Origin: Marinobacter halodurans
Lineage (GTDB): Bacteria > Pseudomonadota > Gammaproteobacteria > Pseudomonadales > Oleiphilaceae
Assembly (NCBI RefSeq): GCF_004327985.1
Contig: NZ_SJDL01000020.1
Coordinates: 30,226 to 94,225, forward strand
Length of the DNA stretch: 64,000 nucleotides
Reading direction: 5' to 3'
Under the pieces are notes generated by a model, which searched no databases, was not told the DNA's origin, and worked only from the letters and a program-made list of their open reading frames with translations. The position numbers and the translations under genes are program-made. Shown in pieces: positions 26,631-38,132 of the stretch; positions within the stretch are counted from its first letter, which is position 1; each line of letters begins with the position of its first letter.

Positions 26631-28361
26631 TCAGGCCGGGCGGCCTGTCGCTTTCAGAATAAAAGGCAGGGCATCCGCGGTCGGGATGTCCTGGCGGTCC
26701 GCATCGCTGCGGCCCTTGTATTCCAGCGTGCCGGCCTGCAAACCCCGGTCGGAGATGACGACACGGTGGGGAATGCCGATCAGTTCCATGTCCGCGAATT
26801 TCACGCCCGGTCGTTCATTGCGGTCGTCCAGCAGTACGTCCAGACCGGCCTGGCGCAGCTGGTCGTACAGCTTTTCCGCCGCTTCCATGACCGTCGGCGA
26901 CTTGTGCGCGTTCAGCGTCACAACCGCCACTTCAAACGGCGCGATGGCCATCGGCCAGATGATGCCCCTGTCATCGTGGTTCTGCTCGATCGCCGCCGCA
27001 ACGATGCGCGACACGCCGATGCCGTAACAGCCCATTTCCAGGATGGCGGACTTGCCGTTCTCGTCCAGCACCGTGGCATTCATCGCCTGGCTGTACTTGT
27101 TGCCCAGCTTGAAGATGTGGCCTACTTCGATGCCGCGCTTGATTTCCAGGTGCCCATCGCCGGCCGGGCTGGGATCGCCCTCGACGATGTTGCGGATGTC
27201 CTCAACCCGGCCCAGGGGCACATCCCGCTCCCAGTTGACGCCGGTCAGGTGGACGTCATCCTTGTTGGCGCCGCAGACAAAATCCGCCATGTGAGCAGCG
27301 CTGCGATCCACGATCAGCGGGATGGACAGGCCGACCGGCCCGATGGAGCCGATACCGCAACCCGCGGAGGCTTTGATCTCTTCCTCACTGGCGAACGTCA
27401 GGGGCTCGGCCACATCCGGCAGGTTCTCCGCCTTGATTTCGTTCAGCTCATGATCGCCGCGCAGGATCAGGGCCACGAGGCCCTGGTTGCCGTCTTCATC
27501 CGCCGCGCCTTTCACGATCAGGGTCTTGATGGTGTGGCTGGCGTCGATATTGAGGAACCGGGCCAGGTTGGCAATGGTGTGCTGGTCGGGTGTGTCGACC
27601 TCCGCCATGGTTTCAGCGGGGGCAGGACGCTCACCCGCTGGTGCAACGGCTTCTGCCTTCTCGATATTGGCGGCGTATTGGCCGCCGGTGCTGAAGGCGA
27701 TCTCGTCCTCGCCGGAGGCGGCCAGCACGTGGAATTCGTGTGAGGAGCTGCCGCCGATGGCGCCGGAGTCGGCCTCCACCGCACGATAGTCCAGGCCCAG
27801 GCGATCAAAGATGCTGCAGTAGGTCCGGTGCATGACCTGGTAGGTTTCGTCCAGGCTGGCCTGGTCCAGGTTGAAGGAGTAGGCGTCCTTCATGATGAAC
27901 TCGCGGGCGCGCATGACGCCGAAACGCGGGCGGCGCTCGTCGCGGAACTTGGTCTGGATCTGGTAGAAGTTGGCCGGCAGGTCCTTGTAGCTTTTCAGCT
28001 CGTTGCGGACCATATCGGTAATCACTTCTTCGTGCGTCGGGCCAAAGCAGAAGTCGCGGCCGTGGCGGTCGTTCATGCGCAGCAGTTCGCCGCCGTATTG
28101 CTGCCAGCGCCCGGACTCCTGCCAGAGCTCCGCCGGCTGGACCGCCGGCATCAGCACTTCCTGGGCACCGCTCCTGTCCATCTCCTCGCGAACGATCCGT
28201 TCCACCTTGCGCAGGACCCGCAGGCCCAATGGCAGCCAAGTGTACAGGCCGGCGGCCAGCTTGCGGATCATGCCGGCACGAAGCATGAGCTGGTGGCTGA
28301 TGATTTCCGCGTCAGCGGGTGTTTCTTTCAGTGTGGCTATCAGATAACGGCTTGCGCGCAT
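26631..28361 (-). CDS. proS: prolyl-tRNA synthetase, bacterial type
   Basis: 576 residues. Class II synthetase charging tRNA-Pro, with the bacterial-type editing insertion between motifs 2 and 3. [40 protein letters not shown] (motif 2) and the anticodon-binding C-terminus are all present. ATG 28361 matches the family start; 24 further open codons upstream are unlike the family. Confidence 0.97.
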   Translation of the reverse strand: MRASRYLIATLKETPADAEIISHQLMLRAGMIRKLAAGLYTWLPLGLRVLRKVERIVREEMDRSGAQEVLMPAVQPAELWQESGRWQQYGGELLRMNDRHGRDFCFGPTHEEVITDMVRNELKSYKDLPANFYQIQTKFRDERRPRFGVMRAREFIMKDAYSFNLDQASLDETYQVMHRTYCSIFDRLGLDYRAVEADSGAIGGSSSHEFHVLAASGEDEIAFSTGGQYAANIEKAEAVAPAGERPAPAETMAEVDTPDQHTIANLARFLNIDASHTIKTLIVKGAADEDGNQGLVALILRGDHELNEIKAENLPDVAEPLTFASEEEIKASAGCGIGSIGPVGLSIPLIVDRSAAHMADFVCGANKDDVHLTGVNWERDVPLGRVEDIRNIVEGDPSPAGDGHLEIKRGIEVGHIFKLGNKYSQAMNATVLDENGKSAILEMGCYGIGVSRIVAAAIEQNHDDRGIIWPMAIAPFEVAVVTLNAHKSPTVMEAAEKLYDQLRQAGLDVLLDDRNERPGVKFADMELIGIPHRVVISDRGLQAGTLEYKGRSDADRQDIPTADALPFILKATGRPA

Positions 28362-28561
28362 CTCGGGAGTCCGTGCTTCTGTTGTGGTTAACGGGGGTTG
28401 GGCAGCCGGTTCGCGCAACGATCGTGCGGACATTGAACCGCTGTCCCGGTAAAGTAGTCCTTTGATTCAATCAAGCTCGCTATTGTACGGAGCCATTGTG
28501 ATTACGTACAGGCAGGGCGTGCCGCCCGACAGCAATCGAACAGGAAGGACAGGTGTAGCCT

Positions 28562-28972
28562 ATGACCCTCAGTGCCAGCGAAGTGGAGGTGTTGATCCGC
28601 GAAGGCGTCCCGATGGCCGGCGACATCGGCTTTCGTGTGGACGAAGTGCGTAACGGTTTTGCGCGGACGCGCGTTCCTTTCGCCGAAAATTTCGTGCGGC
28701 CCGGCGGCACCCTGTCCGGTCCCGTCCAGATGGCCCTGGCCGATGCCACCATGTACGCCGCCATCCTGGCCTCTTTGGGCAAGGTGGAAATGGCGGTAAC
28801 GAGTAACCTGAACATCAATTTCCTGCAGAGGCCTGCGCCCGCCGATCTGGTGGCCGAGGCTGTTGTCCTGCGGATGGGGCGCCGCCTGGCGTTCTGTGAA
28901 GTCCGCCTGTTGTCCGGCGGGGAAGAACGACTGGTTGCCCATGTGACCGGCAGCTACGCGCTGCCAGCCTGA
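28562..28972 (+). CDS. PaaI-family thioesterase
   Basis: 136 residues. Hot-dog fold with RPGGTLSGPVQMALADATMY, where the usual HGG is replaced by SGP but the following Asp is kept, as in a subset of PaaI proteins. Probably an acyl-CoA thioesterase. It is followed after 60 bases by a TetR regulator on the same strand, which may control it. Confidence 0.82.
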   Translation: MTLSASEVEVLIREGVPMAGDIGFRVDEVRNGFARTRVPFAENFVRPGGTLSGPVQMALADATMYAAILASLGKVEMAVTSNLNINFLQRPAPADLVAEAVVLRMGRRLAFCEVRLLSGGEERLVAHVTGSYALPA

Positions 28973-29032
28973 CGCCCGTTGCGGCCAGGCCGGCGTGTCG
29001 CTACCGGTGGACCACGAGGTAAGCCGGAAACC

Positions 29033-29653
29033 ATGATCGATGCACAAAGCGTTTCCCCGCGCCGCCGGCCCTTGCAGGCCCGCAGCCGGGAGCGTGTGGA
29101 AACCATTCTCAAGCACGCCACCCTGACCATCCACGATACCGGTGTCGACGGCACCAGCATGTCGGCCATTGCCCGGAGTGCCGGCATGTCGCTGGCCTCC
29201 CTGTATCGCTATTTCCCGAATAAGTCCGCGATCGTGAAAGCCATTGCCGAACGGCATGTCGAGAAGCTGGAAACGCTGCTCAGGGAACGTCTGGCCAGCT
29301 GCGGGCCGGAAACGATTGTCGAAACCCTGCTGGATGTCTATTACGTCTTCTATCGGGACGAGCCGGCCTACCAGGCTATCTGGGCCGGCGTGGAGGCCAT
29401 GCCGGAGCTGCAGGCACTCGATCTGCAGGAACTGCACGCCAACGCGGCCGACCTGGACGCCTACCTGGCGGCCAACTGCCCGCAGGTGGCTGCCGGACAG
29501 CGACACGCGGCCAGCATGATGTTACCTCGCGCCTGCGGCAGTCTGCTCCGACTGGCCGTGACGGTGCCCGAGCCGGAAGCGGAGATGCTGGTGGGTGAGC
29601 TGAAGCGGATGGTGCGGGCGTATCTGGACACATTGATGATGGCTGAGCGTTGA
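29033..29653 (+). CDS. TetR-family transcriptional regulator
   Basis: 206 residues. N-terminal helix-turn-helix TSMSAIARSAGMSLASLYRYF followed by NKSAIVKAIA, a textbook TetR DNA-binding domain. The C-terminal ligand domain is not assignable. ATG 29033 follows CCGGAAA; the longer frame from 28979 adds 18 residues. It is likely co-transcribed with the upstream thioesterase, suggesting an acyl or aromatic ligand. Confidence 0.88.
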   Translation: MIDAQSVSPRRRPLQARSRERVETILKHATLTIHDTGVDGTSMSAIARSAGMSLASLYRYFPNKSAIVKAIAERHVEKLETLLRERLASCGPETIVETLLDVYYVFYRDEPAYQAIWAGVEAMPELQALDLQELHANAADLDAYLAANCPQVAAGQRHAASMMLPRACGSLLRLAVTVPEPEAEMLVGELKRMVRAYLDTLMMAER

Positions 29654-29762
29654 TAAGGACGCGTCATGATGTGAAAGCCTGCGTAATCGGACATGGGTCG
29701 CGAAGTGGGTGACGGCTGGTGGTGCAGGCCCGGGCGGCCGGTTCCCCGCCCGGAGTAGACGG

Positions 29763-30251
29763 TTACAGGTAGCCCAGGGGCAGGGCGGTACTGTCGATCA
29801 CCCGGCGCAGCACGAAGCTGGAATGCACGCCGCTCACGCCCTGGATCCTCGTGATCTTGTTCAGCAGGAATTCATGGTAGTGGTCCATGTCCGGCACCAC
29901 CACCTTGAGCATGTAGTCCGCGTCCTGCCCGGTGATCAGGTAGCATTCCTGCACTTCCGGGTATTCTCCAACCTGTCGCTCGAACGCCTCGAACCGCTCC
30001 GGCGTGTGGCGATCCATGCCGATCAGGATGATGGCCGTCAGCGCCAGCCCCAGTTTCTTGTGATCAAGTATCGTCACCCGGCGTACGATGATGCCGGCTT
30101 CTTCCAGGGCTTTGACGCGCCGGGAGCAGGGTGACGGGGACAGTCCTACGCGTTCCGAGAGCTCCTGATTGCTCAGTTCGCCATGGCGCTGCAATTCTTC
30201 TAGGATTTTTCGGTCGATACGATCGAGCTTTACGAGTTTTTCAGTATTCAC
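29763..30251 (-). CDS. Lrp/AsnC-family transcriptional regulator
   Basis: 162 residues. N-terminal HTH LSNQELSERVGLSPSPCSRRVKALEEAGII and a RAM domain with CYLITGQDADYMLKV. Such proteins bind amino acids and form octamers. It is divergent from leuA (281 bases between them) and closer to Lrp-like regulators than to AsnC. Control of leuA is a reasonable guess but unproven. Confidence 0.9.
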   Translation of the reverse strand: MNTEKLVKLDRIDRKILEELQRHGELSNQELSERVGLSPSPCSRRVKALEEAGIIVRRVTILDHKKLGLALTAIILIGMDRHTPERFEAFERQVGEYPEVQECYLITGQDADYMLKVVVPDMDHYHEFLLNKITRIQGVSGVHSSFVLRRVIDSTALPLGYL

Positions 30252-30532
30252 GGCAGACTTCGCTATTTATAACCAAAATATTGGCGGAATCTTTCAATCA
30301 TGTCCGAGATGGGCGAAAATTAGCAAGCACATTGCGCTTTATTTTTCATATCCTGTCTACGTTGTTTGCGCTCCCGACCGCTTACCGGCCGTGACCCGGA
30401 GGCAGGCAACCGGCATCAATCCGATGCCCGTCCCGGCCAAAAGCCAACGGACACAGGAAAGGAGGCCCGTCAGCCTGATGCAGGCGGGCGCCTGTCATTC
30501 TCGTTATTACTTGAACTCAGCAAGGAATCGTC

Positions 30533-32206
30533 ATGGGATTCGATCATCGCAAATACGTTGCCTTCCAGCCGGTCCAAAAGACCGATCGCCGCTGGCCCGA
30601 CCAGGTTATCCAGCACGCGCCGACCTGGTGTGCCGTTGACCTGCGGGACGGTAACCAGGCCCTAGTGAAACCGATGACCGTTGCGCAGAAGCAGCGCCTG
30701 TTCGACTTGCTGGTCAAGCTCGGATTCAAGGAAATCGAGATCGGCTTCCCGGCCGCGAGCCAGCCGGATTTCGATTTCTGTCGCAAGCTGATCGAGGAGA
30801 ACCGGGTGCCGGACGACGTGCGCATCCAGGTTCTGACCCAGGCCCGTCCGGAATTGATTGCACGGACCTACGAGGCCCTTGAAGGTGCCAAAAACGCGAT
30901 CGTCCATGTCTATAACTCCACGTCGACCGTGCAGCGGGAGAAGGTGTTCCGGATGGATCGCGAAGGCATCAAGGAAATTGCCGTCAACGGTGCGCGCATC
31001 GTGAAGTCCCACGCCGAGAAGCAGCCCGGCACCAACTGGACCTTCCAGTATTCGCCGGAGAGTTTCACCGGCACGGAGCTGGATTTCGCCGCTGAAGTGA
31101 TCGATGCGGTCAACGAAGTCTGGCGTCCCGACCAGGGACAACCGGTCATCATCAACCTGCCGGCCACGGTGGAAATGGCTACGCCAAATGTGTTCGCCGA
31201 CCAGATCGAATGGATCTGCGATAACGTGAAATACCGCGAGCATTTCCAGATCAGCGTACACACCCACAACGACCGGGGCTGTGCTGTTGCGGCGGCGGAA
31301 CTGGCTGTGATGGCCGGCGCCGATCGCGTCGAGGGCACGCTGATGGGCAACGGTGAGCGCACGGGCAACATGGACCTGGTGACCATGGCCATGAATCTGT
31401 ACTCGCAGGGCATCGATCCGACGCTCGATTTGTCCGGCATGGCCGAGATCACCGATGTGGTGGAAGCCTGCACCGAGATCCCGACGCATCCGCGGCACCC
31501 GTACGCGGGTGAGCTGGTGTTTACCGCCTTCTCCGGCAGCCATCAGGACGCGATCCGCAAGTGTCTGTCCACCTACAAGGAAGGCGACAAGTGGGAGATC
31601 GCCTACCTGCCGATCGACCCGCGTGACCTGGGCCGTCGCTACGAGGAAGTGGTGCGCATCAACAGCCAGTCCGGCAAGGGCGGCGTGGCCTACGTGCTGG
31701 AGCGCGACTACAACATCGCCATGCCGCGCTGGCTGCAGATCGAGTTCAGCAAGGTGGTGCAGCAGGCGGCCGAAACCGAAGGCGGGGAGGTGGACTCCGA
31801 CACCATTCATCGCCTGTTCGAGGAAAAATACCTGGCGGTTCGCCCGGAATGGCGCCTGCGGACCTATGACCTGCATCGCACCGACGACGGTGTGACCGCC
31901 ACGGTTGAGTTCGGAAGCGAGCGCCTTTCCGGTGAAGGCCTGGGTGCCGTGGAAGCCGTGGCGGCCGCTGTCGAGAAGCGTTTTGATGTGCGCCTGGCGG
32001 TGGAAGCCTACGAGGAGTTCGCGCTGGGTGAAGGGACCAATGCAAATGCCATGGCCTGCATCCGCATCCAGGTGAATGGCGAGCCTCACAGTGCGGCGGC
32101 GCTGGCCGAGGACACCACGTCGGCGACGCTCCAGGCGCTGCTTTCTGCAGTGGCCAACCATGTGGCGGTGACTGAAACTTCCGCGTCTGGCACGGCAACG
32201 GCATAA
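30533..32206 (+). CDS. leuA: 2-isopropylmalate synthase, long (LeuA type 2) form
   Basis: 557 residues. Condenses acetyl-CoA with 2-oxoisovalerate in leucine synthesis. DLRDGNQAL with the metal Asp, HTHNDRGCAVAAAEL with metal His residues, and a C-terminal LeuA regulatory domain from about residue 430 are present. This is the yeast/actinobacteria/Pseudomonas-type long enzyme. AAGGA precedes ATG 30533. No leucine-rich leader peptide is seen upstream. A good terminator follows. Confidence 0.95.
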   Translation: MGFDHRKYVAFQPVQKTDRRWPDQVIQHAPTWCAVDLRDGNQALVKPMTVAQKQRLFDLLVKLGFKEIEIGFPAASQPDFDFCRKLIEENRVPDDVRIQVLTQARPELIARTYEALEGAKNAIVHVYNSTSTVQREKVFRMDREGIKEIAVNGARIVKSHAEKQPGTNWTFQYSPESFTGTELDFAAEVIDAVNEVWRPDQGQPVIINLPATVEMATPNVFADQIEWICDNVKYREHFQISVHTHNDRGCAVAAAELAVMAGADRVEGTLMGNGERTGNMDLVTMAMNLYSQGIDPTLDLSGMAEITDVVEACTEIPTHPRHPYAGELVFTAFSGSHQDAIRKCLSTYKEGDKWEIAYLPIDPRDLGRRYEEVVRINSQSGKGGVAYVLERDYNIAMPRWLQIEFSKVVQQAAETEGGEVDSDTIHRLFEEKYLAVRPEWRLRTYDLHRTDDGVTATVEFGSERLSGEGLGAVEAVAAAVEKRFDVRLAVEAYEEFALGEGTNANAMACIRIQVNGEPHSAAALAEDTTSATLQALLSAVANHVAVTETSASGTATA

Positions 32207-32222
32207 CGCCACCGTTGCCCAT

Positions 32223-32254
32223 AAAAAAGCCGGCACCCTGGGTGTCGGCTTTTT
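32223..32254 (+). terminator. rho-independent terminator of leuA
   Basis: Stem GCCGGCACCC/GGGTGTCGGC (one G-T pair), flanked by AAAAAA before and TTTTTT after. It lies 16 bases past the leuA stop and can also stop minus-strand transcription of the cold-shock gene. Confidence 0.9.
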
Positions 32255-32300
32255 TGTTGACCGGCCATGCCACGGAGGTGGCCGGTCTGTCTTCAAGTGA

Positions 32301-32510
32301 TCAGAGCGGAGTAACGTTTTCCGCCTGCGGTCCTTTCGGACCCTGGGTCACGGTGAACTGGACCTGTTGTCCTTCGGCGAGAGTACGGAAGCCGGATGCG
32401 TTGATAGCGCTGTAGTGGACGAATACGTCACTGCCGCCTTCCTGAGCGATAAAGCCAAAACCCTTGGCTTCGTTGAACCACTTGACGTGGCCCGTTTTCG
32501 TATCTGACAT
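32301..32510 (-). CDS. CspA-family cold-shock protein
   Basis: 69 residues: one cold-shock domain with RNP1 KGFGFI and RNP2 VFVHYS. Binds single-stranded RNA/DNA and unwinds mRNA structure. It has a strong promoter (32686-32713) and a leader of about 170 bases, as in cold-regulated csp genes. Whether it is cold-induced or constitutive cannot be told from the coding sequence. Confidence 0.95.
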   Translation of the reverse strand: MSDTKTGHVKWFNEAKGFGFIAQEGGSDVFVHYSAINASGFRTLAEGQQVQFTVTQGPKGPQAENVTPL

Positions 32511-32685
32511 GAATCTATCCTGTCTATTCCTGAGGGTAAGCCCTTAACGGGAGGCCTCTCCGGGGGGAGAAAGCCGGTGTGCTGAGAACTACAGAGAGTA
32601 CCGAGGAAGGGACCAACGCAAAGCGACTCAAGCCGACCGTGGTAACGCTTTCACTGAATACCGCTGTCTTTCCACAGCAAAAATC
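32511..32685 (-). promoter_or_regulatory. long 5' leader of the cold-shock gene
   Basis: About 170 bases between the predicted transcription start near 32679 and the ATG at 32510. It can form local hairpins (for example CTCCGGGGGGAG near 32559). Long structured leaders of csp mRNAs act as thermosensors in other bacteria; this one was not compared with known ones. Confidence 0.45.
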
Positions 32686-32713
32686 AGTATAGACCCTCTT
32701 TGGGACCCGTCAA
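32686..32713 (-). promoter_or_regulatory. sigma-70 promoter of the cold-shock gene
   Basis: Minus strand TTGACG (32708-32713), 16-base spacer, TATACT (32686-32691): five of six matches in each hexamer. Confidence 0.8.
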
Positions 32714-32815
32714 AGAAAATCTTTGGCACTGGAAACAGGAAGTTGGAGGCCATTGGAGGTTGCGGGCAGGCCCCTTGGGGACCTCGGATTGGAGCGCTGG
32801 ATGATCAGGCTATAA

Positions 32816-32846
32816 CCAGCCGGTGCCATGCTCGGGCACCGGCTGG
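32816..32846 (-). terminator. hairpin terminator downstream of prpE
   Basis: Perfect 12-base stem CCAGCCGGTGCC/GGCACCGGCTGG with a seven-base loop, 21 bases past the end of prpE. The tail TTATAG is only weakly T-rich. Confidence 0.6.
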
Positions 32847-32867
32847 TTGTTCGGGAGCTGTCCGGTT

Positions 32868-34742
32868 TCAGGGTCGGAAACGGCTTTCGATCTCGGTCAG
32901 AATGGTGGGGTCGTCGATGGTCGATGGCACCTTGTACTCTTCACCATCGGCGATATTGCGCAACACCCGTCTCAGGATCTTGCCGGAGCGCGTCTTCGGC
33001 AGGCGATCCACGATCATGGCCCGGCGGAAGCAGGCCACGGCGCCGATCCGCTCGCGTACCATTTCCACGAGTTCGTCTTCCAATTCGTCGTGCTCAATGG
33101 TGGCGCCGTCCTTGAGCAGTACGAGGCCCACGGGCAACTGTCCCTTGAGCTCATCGTGCACGCCAATGACGCAGCATTCGGCAACTGCCGGATGGGAGGC
33201 CACCACCTCTTCCATCTCGCCCGTCGACAGTCGATGTCCGGCCACGTTAATCACGTCGTCGGTACGGCCCATGATGAAGACGTAGCCGTCTTCGTCGATA
33301 TAGCCACCGTCACCGGTGGTGTAGTAGCCGGGCAGGGGGGTCAGGTAGGTCTTGATAAAGCGTGCCTGGTCGCCCCAGATGCCCGTCAGGCAACCCGGGG
33401 GCAGCGGCAGCCGGATCGCCACCTGGCCCTGGTCGCCGGGGCGCACCGGCTGGCCGGAAAAATCGAGGATTTGGACGTTATAGCCCGGCGAAGGCACGGT
33501 GGCCGAACCGGGTTTGGGGCGTAGGGTCTCCAGCCCCACCGGATTGCAGCAGATCGCCCAGCCGGTCTCGGTCTGCCACCAATGGTCCAGGATCGGCAGA
33601 CCGGTCTTTTCGCGCAGCCATTCGTAGGTGGGTGGGTCGAGGCGCTCGCCGGCCAGGAGGATGCGACGCAGCGGGGAAATGTCGTATTTTGCCAGGTGAT
33701 CCGCCTCGGGATCTTCCTTGCGCACGGCGCGGAATGCCGTGGGCGCGGTAAACAGGACGTTGACGCCGTGATCGGCGCAGACGCGCCAGAAGGCCCCGGC
33801 ATCCGGCGTCTTGACCGGCTTGCCTTCGTACAGGACGGTGGTGCACCCGGTGATCAGCGGACCGTAAACGATATAGCTGTGGCCCACCACCCAGCCGACA
33901 TCGGATGCGGCCCAGAACACATCGCCCGGCTCCGCACCGTAAACCAGCGACATGCTGTAACGCATGGCCACGGCATGGCCGCCATTGTCGCGAACCACGC
34001 CCTTGGGCTTGCCGGTAGTGCCTGAGGTGTAAAGCACGTAGAGCGGGTCGGTGGCCTTGACCGGCACCGGATCGGCCGGTTGGGCGTTGGCCTCCTGTTC
34101 GGCCCAATCGAAATCCCGACCCTCAATCATGCGGGCCTCGGCCTGGGGGCGGGCATAGACGATGCAGCCCTCCGGCTTGTGCGCTGCCTGGTCGATGGCG
34201 GCGTCGACCAGCGGCTTGTAGGGGATGACCTTCTGCAGTTCGATGCCGCAGGACGCCGTGAGAATCAGCTTGGGCCTGGCGTCATCGATACGCACCGCCA
34301 GTTCCCGGGCGGCAAAACCGCCGAAGACGACGGAGTGAACGGCGCCCAGCCGCGCGCAGGCCAGCATGGCAATCACCGCTTCCGGAATCATCGGCATGTA
34401 GATAATGATGCGGTCTCCCCGGGTCACCCCATGCTGGGCCAGGGCCCCGGCAAAACGGGCCACCCGGTCGGTCAGCTCGCGGTAGGTGAAGGCCTGCTTC
34501 TGGCCGGTCACCGGGGAGTCGTAGATCAATGCCTTCTGGTCGCCGAGCCCATTGCGGACATGGGTGTCCAGGGCGAGGTCGCAGGTGTTGAGTTCACCGT
34601 CCTCGAACCAGGTGTAGGTATGCTCGTCGTGGCGTGTCAGGATCTTTTCGGGCGGCTTGAGCCACTCGATCAGGTCCGCTTTCTCTCTCCAGAAGTCATC
34701 GGGCGCATCGATCGATTTCCGGAATTCGTCGCGGTAACCCAT
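32868..34742 (-). CDS. prpE: propionate--CoA ligase (acetyl-CoA synthetase family)
   Basis: 624 residues of the ANL adenylating superfamily. Core motifs: LYTSGTTGKPKG, WWQTETGWAI, GRTDDVINVAGH and PKTRSGKILRR (acylation lysine). The region FTAPTAFRAVRKEDPEADH and overall length favour PrpE/ACSS3-type propionyl-CoA synthetase over AcsA. Activates short-chain acids in the cytoplasm. ATG 34742 has GAGGTGG upstream; a start nine codons earlier is possible. No prpBCD genes are near. Confidence 0.88.
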   Translation of the reverse strand: MGYRDEFRKSIDAPDDFWREKADLIEWLKPPEKILTRHDEHTYTWFEDGELNTCDLALDTHVRNGLGDQKALIYDSPVTGQKQAFTYRELTDRVARFAGALAQHGVTRGDRIIIYMPMIPEAVIAMLACARLGAVHSVVFGGFAARELAVRIDDARPKLILTASCGIELQKVIPYKPLVDAAIDQAAHKPEGCIVYARPQAEARMIEGRDFDWAEQEANAQPADPVPVKATDPLYVLYTSGTTGKPKGVVRDNGGHAVAMRYSMSLVYGAEPGDVFWAASDVGWVVGHSYIVYGPLITGCTTVLYEGKPVKTPDAGAFWRVCADHGVNVLFTAPTAFRAVRKEDPEADHLAKYDISPLRRILLAGERLDPPTYEWLREKTGLPILDHWWQTETGWAICCNPVGLETLRPKPGSATVPSPGYNVQILDFSGQPVRPGDQGQVAIRLPLPPGCLTGIWGDQARFIKTYLTPLPGYYTTGDGGYIDEDGYVFIMGRTDDVINVAGHRLSTGEMEEVVASHPAVAECCVIGVHDELKGQLPVGLVLLKDGATIEHDELEDELVEMVRERIGAVACFRRAMIVDRLPKTRSGKILRRVLRNIADGEEYKVPSTIDDPTILTEIESRFRP

Positions 34743-34873
34743 GGAACCACCTCGCTTTGTTATCGGCATTGTGAAGGAGGATTTACCTTCACTTTAGGTG
34801 GTTAATTCCTGGCCGCTACTAGACGATTGGCTAAGGTTTGTCCGGCTGGGGCAGGGGCGCCTGGAGTGGCTCG

Positions 34874-36244
34874 TCAGTCGCCCCTGGCAGGCGGATCCTC
34901 CGGGTATACCGCAGTGACCAGCGCTTCCACATGCCCCTGTCCAAGGCGGGCGGTGATGCTGTCGCCGGCATAGAGATCGGAGGCCCGGCGCACGACCGGC
35001 TTTTCGGCGGTGCCCACAATGGCGTAGCCCCTGTCGAGAGTGGCGAGCGGGCTGACGAGCTGTAGAGCCTGCCCGGCATGGGCCAGGCGTTCGCGCTGCT
35101 CGCCCAGGCGCCAGTGCAGGGCGCGCTGGAGGCGTTCGCCCAACTGCCCGGTGCGCTCCAGGCGCTCGTTGAGCATGCGTTGCGGGCTCTGGGCCGACAG
35201 TCGCTGGCGATTCTGCTGCAGCTGCTGCTCGACACGCGCCAGCCGCTGGCGCATGGTCGACAGCAGGCGGATTTCCTGCTCGTCCAGGCGCTGCTGGTAC
35301 GCCTGCAACTCCCGGCGCGGATCCCGCAGCCGCTGCCCCAGGTGCCCCAACTGCTGGCCCATGTTCCGAAGGATGCGTTGAATGATGCTCTCCAGGCGGT
35401 GCAACTGCTGGTCCAGCGTGCGTAACCAGGCGGACTGATCCGGCGCCAGGTGCTCCGCCGCCGCGGAAGGGGTGGGGGCGCGGAAGTCGGCTACGAAATC
35501 GGCGATGCTGAAATCCACTTCGTGGCCCACCGCGCTGACCGTGGGGAGGCGGCATTCGGCGATGGCCCGTGCCACTTTCTCTTCGTTGAACGGCCAGAGA
35601 TCCTCCAGGGAGCCACCGCCGCGGCCAATGATCAGCACATCGGCCACGCCATGCCGTTCGGCTTTCCGGATGGCGTCCACAATCTCATCGGCGGCGCCGG
35701 CGCCCTGCACCGAAGTGGGGTAGAGCGTCACTGGAATACCCGGACAACGCCGTTTCAGGACCGTCAGGATGTCGTGGATGGCCGCGCCGGTGGGTGAGGT
35801 GACGACGCCGATGTGGCGGGGAACGGTCGGCACCGGTTTCTTGCGCTCCGCCTCGAACAGGCCTTCCGCCTGCAGCTTCTTCTTCAGGGCCTCGAAGGCC
35901 TGCTGCAAGGCGCCCAGCCCGGCGGGCTCCAGGCTCTCCACGATGATCTGGTAGTCCCCGCGGGCTTCGTAAAGCGTCACCTTGCCCCGGATCAGGATCT
36001 GGTCGCCTTCCTTCGGCGTCTTGCTGACCCGCTGGTTGTTGCCCCGGAACATGGCGCAGCGGATCTGGCTCTTGGCGTCCTTCAGCGTGAAATACCAATG
36101 GCCGGAAGAGGGGCGGGAAAAGGATGAAAGCTCGCCTTCGACCCACACCTGGAGGAAGGAAACTTCCAGTAAATGGCGCACCTGATGGTTGAGTTCACTG
36201 ACCGAAAGCGCTCGCGGCCGGGACGTATTGGCTGTTATATCCAT
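34874..36244 (-). CDS. xseA: exodeoxyribonuclease VII large subunit
   Basis: 456 residues. N-terminal OB-fold (VWVEGELSSFSRPSSGHWYFTLKD), catalytic domain with GVVTSPTGAAIHDIL and GRGGGSLEDLWPFNEE, a long coiled-coil arm (about 270-400), then a C-terminal GYAIV segment. With XseB it degrades single-stranded DNA from both ends. xseB is not next to it. It diverges from guaB, sharing a 324-base intergenic region. Confidence 0.95.
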   Translation of the reverse strand: MDITANTSRPRALSVSELNHQVRHLLEVSFLQVWVEGELSSFSRPSSGHWYFTLKDAKSQIRCAMFRGNNQRVSKTPKEGDQILIRGKVTLYEARGDYQIIVESLEPAGLGALQQAFEALKKKLQAEGLFEAERKKPVPTVPRHIGVVTSPTGAAIHDILTVLKRRCPGIPVTLYPTSVQGAGAADEIVDAIRKAERHGVADVLIIGRGGGSLEDLWPFNEEKVARAIAECRLPTVSAVGHEVDFSIADFVADFRAPTPSAAAEHLAPDQSAWLRTLDQQLHRLESIIQRILRNMGQQLGHLGQRLRDPRRELQAYQQRLDEQEIRLLSTMRQRLARVEQQLQQNRQRLSAQSPQRMLNERLERTGQLGERLQRALHWRLGEQRERLAHAGQALQLVSPLATLDRGYAIVGTAEKPVVRRASDLYAGDSITARLGQGHVEALVTAVYPEDPPARGD

Positions 36245-36329
36245 AATTTGTAGGGGTTTTCCGAGAATCGGAACATTTAAAAACGGCGAAAATTCAAAAA
36301 GATAAGCAAATATGGGGCGTGAATTCAGG

Positions 36330-36358
36330 TTTACTGTCCATTCACACCCTCATATAAT
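36330..36358 (+). promoter_or_regulatory. sigma-70 promoter of guaBA
   Basis: TTTACT (36330-36335), 17-base spacer, perfect TATAAT (36353-36358). Start would be near 36365, giving a leader of about 204 bases before guaB. Confidence 0.75.
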
Positions 36359-36377
36359 AGATCGATTAAAGGGAGCG

Positions 36378-36545
36378 ATGATAAACGCGCTTCGGCAACT
36401 CCTCCAGCGTCGCATCGAGAGAAGGGCTGCTGAAGCGTTTGTTTTATCTGATATCCCTGATTTCTGCCGGACCTGGCGCACGCTGTATCGATTGCAAGGG
36501 TTTCCAGTGCCGGGGTTTTCAGGGGCAGGTCTCCCGAAAATTTAG
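36378..36545 (+). CDS. possible 55-codon leader ORF upstream of guaB
   Basis: ATG 36378 to TAG 36545 lies wholly within the predicted guaB leader, about 14 bases after the likely transcription start and ending 23 bases before guaB. GGGAG precedes the ATG, but only two bases away. The product (MINALRQLLQRRIERRAAEA start) is basic and matches no family I know. It could be chance; the closely fitted position is the reason for listing it. Confidence 0.25.
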   Translation: MINALRQLLQRRIERRAAEAFVLSDIPDFCRTWRTLYRLQGFPVPGFSGAGLPKI

Positions 36546-36553
36546 CACGTTAA

Positions 36554-38032
<1,479 letters not shown>

Positions 38033-38132
38033 TCGACCGCGCTTTCGGTTGTTTTAATGAGGTCTTGAGACCGGGTCCGGGGTGCGGGATATTTTCCTGT
38101 ACCCCGTTCGTTTTTTCTGAATTGAGGATTTC

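Noticed and set aside
30399..30532. leuA attenuator with leader peptide
   Set aside because: The short frame before leuA has no run of leucine codons, and the hairpin GCCCG/CGGGC is asymmetric without a T run.
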